From an uncultured Verrucomicrobiota bacterium (GTDB taxonomy: Bacteria; Verrucomicrobiota; Verrucomicrobiia; Limisphaerales; UBA9464), in the NCBI GenBank assembly GCA_903925515.1, contig CAIYFP010000077.1, positions 1-5,951 of the forward strand: a stretch of 5,951 nucleotides of DNA, in the 5' to 3' direction. Numbering within the stretch: the first letter of the stretch is position 1; every line of letters begins with the position of its first letter. This document shows, piece after piece, positions 5,605 through 5,951 of the stretch. Both the position numbers and the translations under genes were made by a program. The notes under the pieces are model-generated. The model worked only from the letters and a program-made list of their open reading frames with translations, did not search any database and was not told the DNA's origin.

Positions 5605-5951
5605 ATGTTGAACTGGATCTGGCTCCTCATGGTCGTCTCCGCCGCCATGGTGGCGGGGTTCGGCCAGCGCTTGCAGGCCGCCCTCGACGGCGCCATGGCC
5701 GGAGCCCGCCAGTCCGTCGATCTGGCCCTGGGGCTCGCGGGCATCATGTGCGTCTGGCTCGGGTTGATGCGCCTCGCCGAGCAGTCCGGCCTCGTCCTTG
5801 TCCTCGGGCGCATCCTCCGGCCCCTCATGCGACGGTTGTTTCCCGACGTCCCCCCCGATCACCCGGCCATGGGTTCCATGGTGCTCAACATCGGCGCCAA
5901 CATGCTGGGCGTCTCCAACGCCGCCACGCCCCTCGGCCTTCGCGCCATGCG
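5605..5951 (+). CDS. spmA: SpmA-like membrane protein, nucleoside-recognition/Gate domain (3' partial)
   Basis: The first 115 codons of a membrane protein that runs off the window. The N-terminus MLNWIWLLMVVSAAMVAGFG is a membrane helix typical of SpmA. Next come an amphipathic stretch ending in SVDLALGLAGIMCVWLGLM, then RILRPLMRRLFPDVPPDHPA and MVLNIGANMLGVSNAATPLG, the conserved Gate-domain wording with the N-x-ATP-x-G core. In Bacillus SpmA works with SpmB in spore core dehydration, but close relatives occur widely in non-sporulating bacteria, where the function is not established; the transported substrate is unknown. The ATG at 5605 matches the usual family start, but no good Shine-Dalgarno sequence precedes it. 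A GTG at 5588 is in another frame. Whether the complete protein is SpmA alone or an SpmA-SpmB fusion cannot be told from this fragment. Confidence 0.9.
   Translation, partial: MLNWIWLLMVVSAAMVAGFGQRLQAALDGAMAGARQSVDLALGLAGIMCVWLGLMRLAEQSGLVLVLGRILRPLMRRLFPDVPPDHPAMGSMVLNIGANMLGVSNAATPLGLRAM

Noticed and set aside
1..5951. CRISPR arrays, tRNA or rRNA genes, insertion sequences
   Set aside because: No regularly spaced repeats, no cloverleaf or rRNA-like stretches, and no transposase motifs or terminal inverted repeats were seen.

Overview
The window is very GC-rich and carries five protein genes, all on the + strand. The first four form one tightly packed operon for the inner-membrane motor, assembly platform and outer-membrane channel of a type II secretion / type IV pilus-like machine. 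The fifth gene begins after a 239-base gap and is unrelated. The secretin shows the host has an outer membrane. The combination of a GspE-type ATPase, a fused PilM/PilN (GspL-like) protein, a PilO/GspM-like protein and a Pro/Ala-rich secretin, next to an SpmA-like protein, resembles high-GC Verrucomicrobiota or a relative in the PVC group. That assignment is inferred from gene order and protein style; no marker gene is present.

Layout: (1) 2-793, C-terminal part of a GspE/PilB ATPase, cut by the window start; (2) 790-2181, a single-pass membrane protein joining a PilM-like cytoplasmic part to a PilN-like part; (3) 2178-2891, a PilO/GspM-like single-pass protein with a disordered tail; (4) 2888-5365, an 825-residue GspD/PilQ-family secretin with two large low-complexity regions; (5) 5605 to the end, the N-terminal part of an SpmA-like 'nucleoside recognition'/Gate-domain membrane protein, cut by the window end. 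The three junctions inside the operon are all 4-base overlaps (ATGA, ATGA, GTGA), which points to translational coupling and fixes the starts of genes 2, 3 and 4.

How they fit together: the ATPase powers assembly of a pseudopilus or pilus. The PilM/PilN-like and PilO-like proteins form the inner-membrane platform that links the ATPase to the periplasm, and the secretin is the outer-membrane gate. Pseudopilins, GspF and a prepilin peptidase are not in the window. The gap at 5366-5604 holds several inverted repeats but no convincing U-tract terminator or promoter.

The core genes look ordinary for their families. The points most worth a second look are the acid-free Gly/Phe/Met/Arg insertion in the secretin and the G-quadruplex-like DNA encoding its start, the roughly 125-residue Pro/Ala linker, the internal PilN-type motif in the fused platform protein, and the sharp G-to-C reversal in coding-strand composition along the operon. 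I did not see a clearly new biological system.
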